NCBI GenBank assembly: GCA_028876695.1
Contig: JAGWRH010000318.1
Span: 1-6,696 of the forward strand
Source of the DNA: Acidobacteriota bacterium
Lineage (GTDB): Bacteria > Acidobacteriota > Terriglobia > Acidiferrales > UBA7541
Direction: 5' to 3'
Length of the DNA: 6,696 nt
Each line of letters starts with the position of its first letter. Position 1 is the first letter of the stretch. The notes below the pieces were generated by a model that was not told the DNA's origin, did not search any database, and was given only the letters and a program-made list of their open reading frames with translations. This document shows, in pieces, positions 5,889 through 6,696 of this stretch. Both the position numbers and the translations under genes were made by a program.

Positions 5889-6696
5889 GTCGCACGCAAG
5901 AATCACCGCGTGCGGGTCATTGGATTACGTTCGAACCGGATGGGCAGCGCGTGTTCAGCCTGCCGGCCGAAACTCTGCTGGATACTGCGCGTCGCGCCGG
6001 CGTGCGGATCGCCAGCGTCTGCGGGGGCCGCGGACTTTGCCAGTCTTGCGTGGTCCGCATAGCCGACGGGCCGGTGGGACCAGCATCACAAGAAGACCTC
6101 GAATACTTTTCGCCGGAGGAAATCGCGGACAACTGGCGCCGAGCCTGCCAAAGCGTCGCATCGGGAGATTGTCGCGTCGAAGTGTCTGCTCGAGCGCGCG
6201 CCGTTCCATTGCGCACCGAAGTCGAAAGTGAAGACGTCTGGGTTCGTCCCGACCCGGCAGTCCGAGTGTACCCGGTGCACGTTGCGCCGCCGATACTGGA
6301 GCATCCTTATGCCGATGATCAGCGGCTTTTGTCGGCGCTGAACGCCAAATGGCCGGGGATGTGCTCGCGGATCGATCTCGAGGTGTTGCGCCGAATGCCG
6401 GAGACGTTGCGCTCGCTTTCGGGCGACGTCGTCGCATTTGTACGTTTCGGCGAAGTCATCGGCATCGGGCCACAGCGTAAATGCGCGGTGCCGGGGCTGG
6501 CCGTCGACGTCGGCACCACAAACATCGGCGTTCTTCTTGTTGATTTGCGAAATGGGCGAACGCTCGCGAGCCGGGCAATGGAAAATCCGCAGTCGCGCCA
6601 CGGAGCCGACGTAATAACCCGGATCGGGAAGGCGCGATCGTCGCCCGAGCGGCAACAGCAGCTTCACGATTTGGTTGCGGGTGCAATCAATGAAGC
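5885..6696 (+). CDS. RACo-like reductive activator of corrinoid proteins (3' end outside window)
   Basis: An ATP-dependent activator that reduces inactive Co(II) corrinoid to Co(I) (COG3894 / RACo / RamA-analogue family). The frame stays open to the right edge, so about 270 residues of a protein that is normally around 600 are visible. Numbered from the GTG at 5885, the N-terminal [2Fe-2S] ferredoxin domain has C46-x5-C52-x2-C55 (CGGRGLCQSC) and a fourth Cys at C88. A linker domain follows. The ASKHA ATPase part begins with AVDVGTTNIGVLLVD (D208 region, phosphate-1 motif) and continues with NPQSRHGADVITRIG, a family signature. I prefer GTG because its GTGA overlaps the previous stop, and GGGG lies about 8 nt upstream. 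An ATG at 5846 is also in frame and would add 13 residues. Fourth gene of the operon; it should serve the corrinoid protein encoded at 3275-3916. Confidence 0.9.
   Translation, partial: MSRTQESPRAGHWITFEPDGQRVFSLPAETLLDTARRAGVRIASVCGGRGLCQSCVVRIADGPVGPASQEDLEYFSPEEIADNWRRACQSVASGDCRVEVSARARAVPLRTEVESEDVWVRPDPAVRVYPVHVAPPILEHPYADDQRLLSALNAKWPGMCSRIDLEVLRRMPETLRSLSGDVVAFVRFGEVIGIGPQRKCAVPGLAVDVGTTNIGVLLVDLRNGRTLASRAMENPQSRHGADVITRIGKARSSPERQQQLHDLVAGAINE

Overview
The window comes from a moderately GC-rich bacterium that uses AGGAGG-type ribosome binding sites. No rRNA, tRNA or phylogenetic marker is present. The mix of a glyoxylate-pathway enzyme with an anaerobic-style corrinoid methyltransferase cluster would suit a soil, sediment or subsurface lineage, but I cannot name the phylum. 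I see no mobile element, CRISPR array or RNA gene.

Layout. (1) 1-619, plus strand: the 3' end of a malate synthase gene, cut by the left edge. (2) 722-1654, plus strand: a stand-alone cobalamin-type homocysteine S-methyltransferase with all three zinc cysteines. (3) 1690-3030, minus strand: a methyltransferase of the uroporphyrinogen decarboxylase (URO-D/MtaA/MtvB) superfamily, convergent with gene 2. (4) A 244-bp divergent control region, 3031-3274, with a perfect 14-bp palindrome almost at its midpoint. (5) 3275-6696, plus strand: a tightly packed run of four genes. They are a corrinoid (B12) carrier protein, a second URO-D-family methyltransferase paralogous to gene 3, a protein resembling the MetH reactivation domain with a C-terminal cysteine cluster, and a RACo-type reductive activator with an N-terminal [2Fe-2S] ferredoxin domain. 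The last gene runs off the right edge.

How the genes probably work together. A URO-D-family enzyme demethylates an unknown methylated compound and puts the methyl group on Co(I) of the corrinoid protein. The homocysteine methyltransferase could take it off again to make methionine. The RACo-like protein, perhaps helped by the MetH-activation-like protein, would reduce accidentally oxidised Co(II) back to Co(I). No pterin-binding (MtrH/AcsE-like) second methyltransferase is in the window, so the visible parts look like a disassembled methionine synthase in which a URO-D-family enzyme replaces the methyl-folate module. Both URO-D paralogues also seem to lack the His-x-Cys...Cys zinc site known from MtaA/MtbA. 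The methyl donor, and perhaps the chemistry, are therefore open questions.
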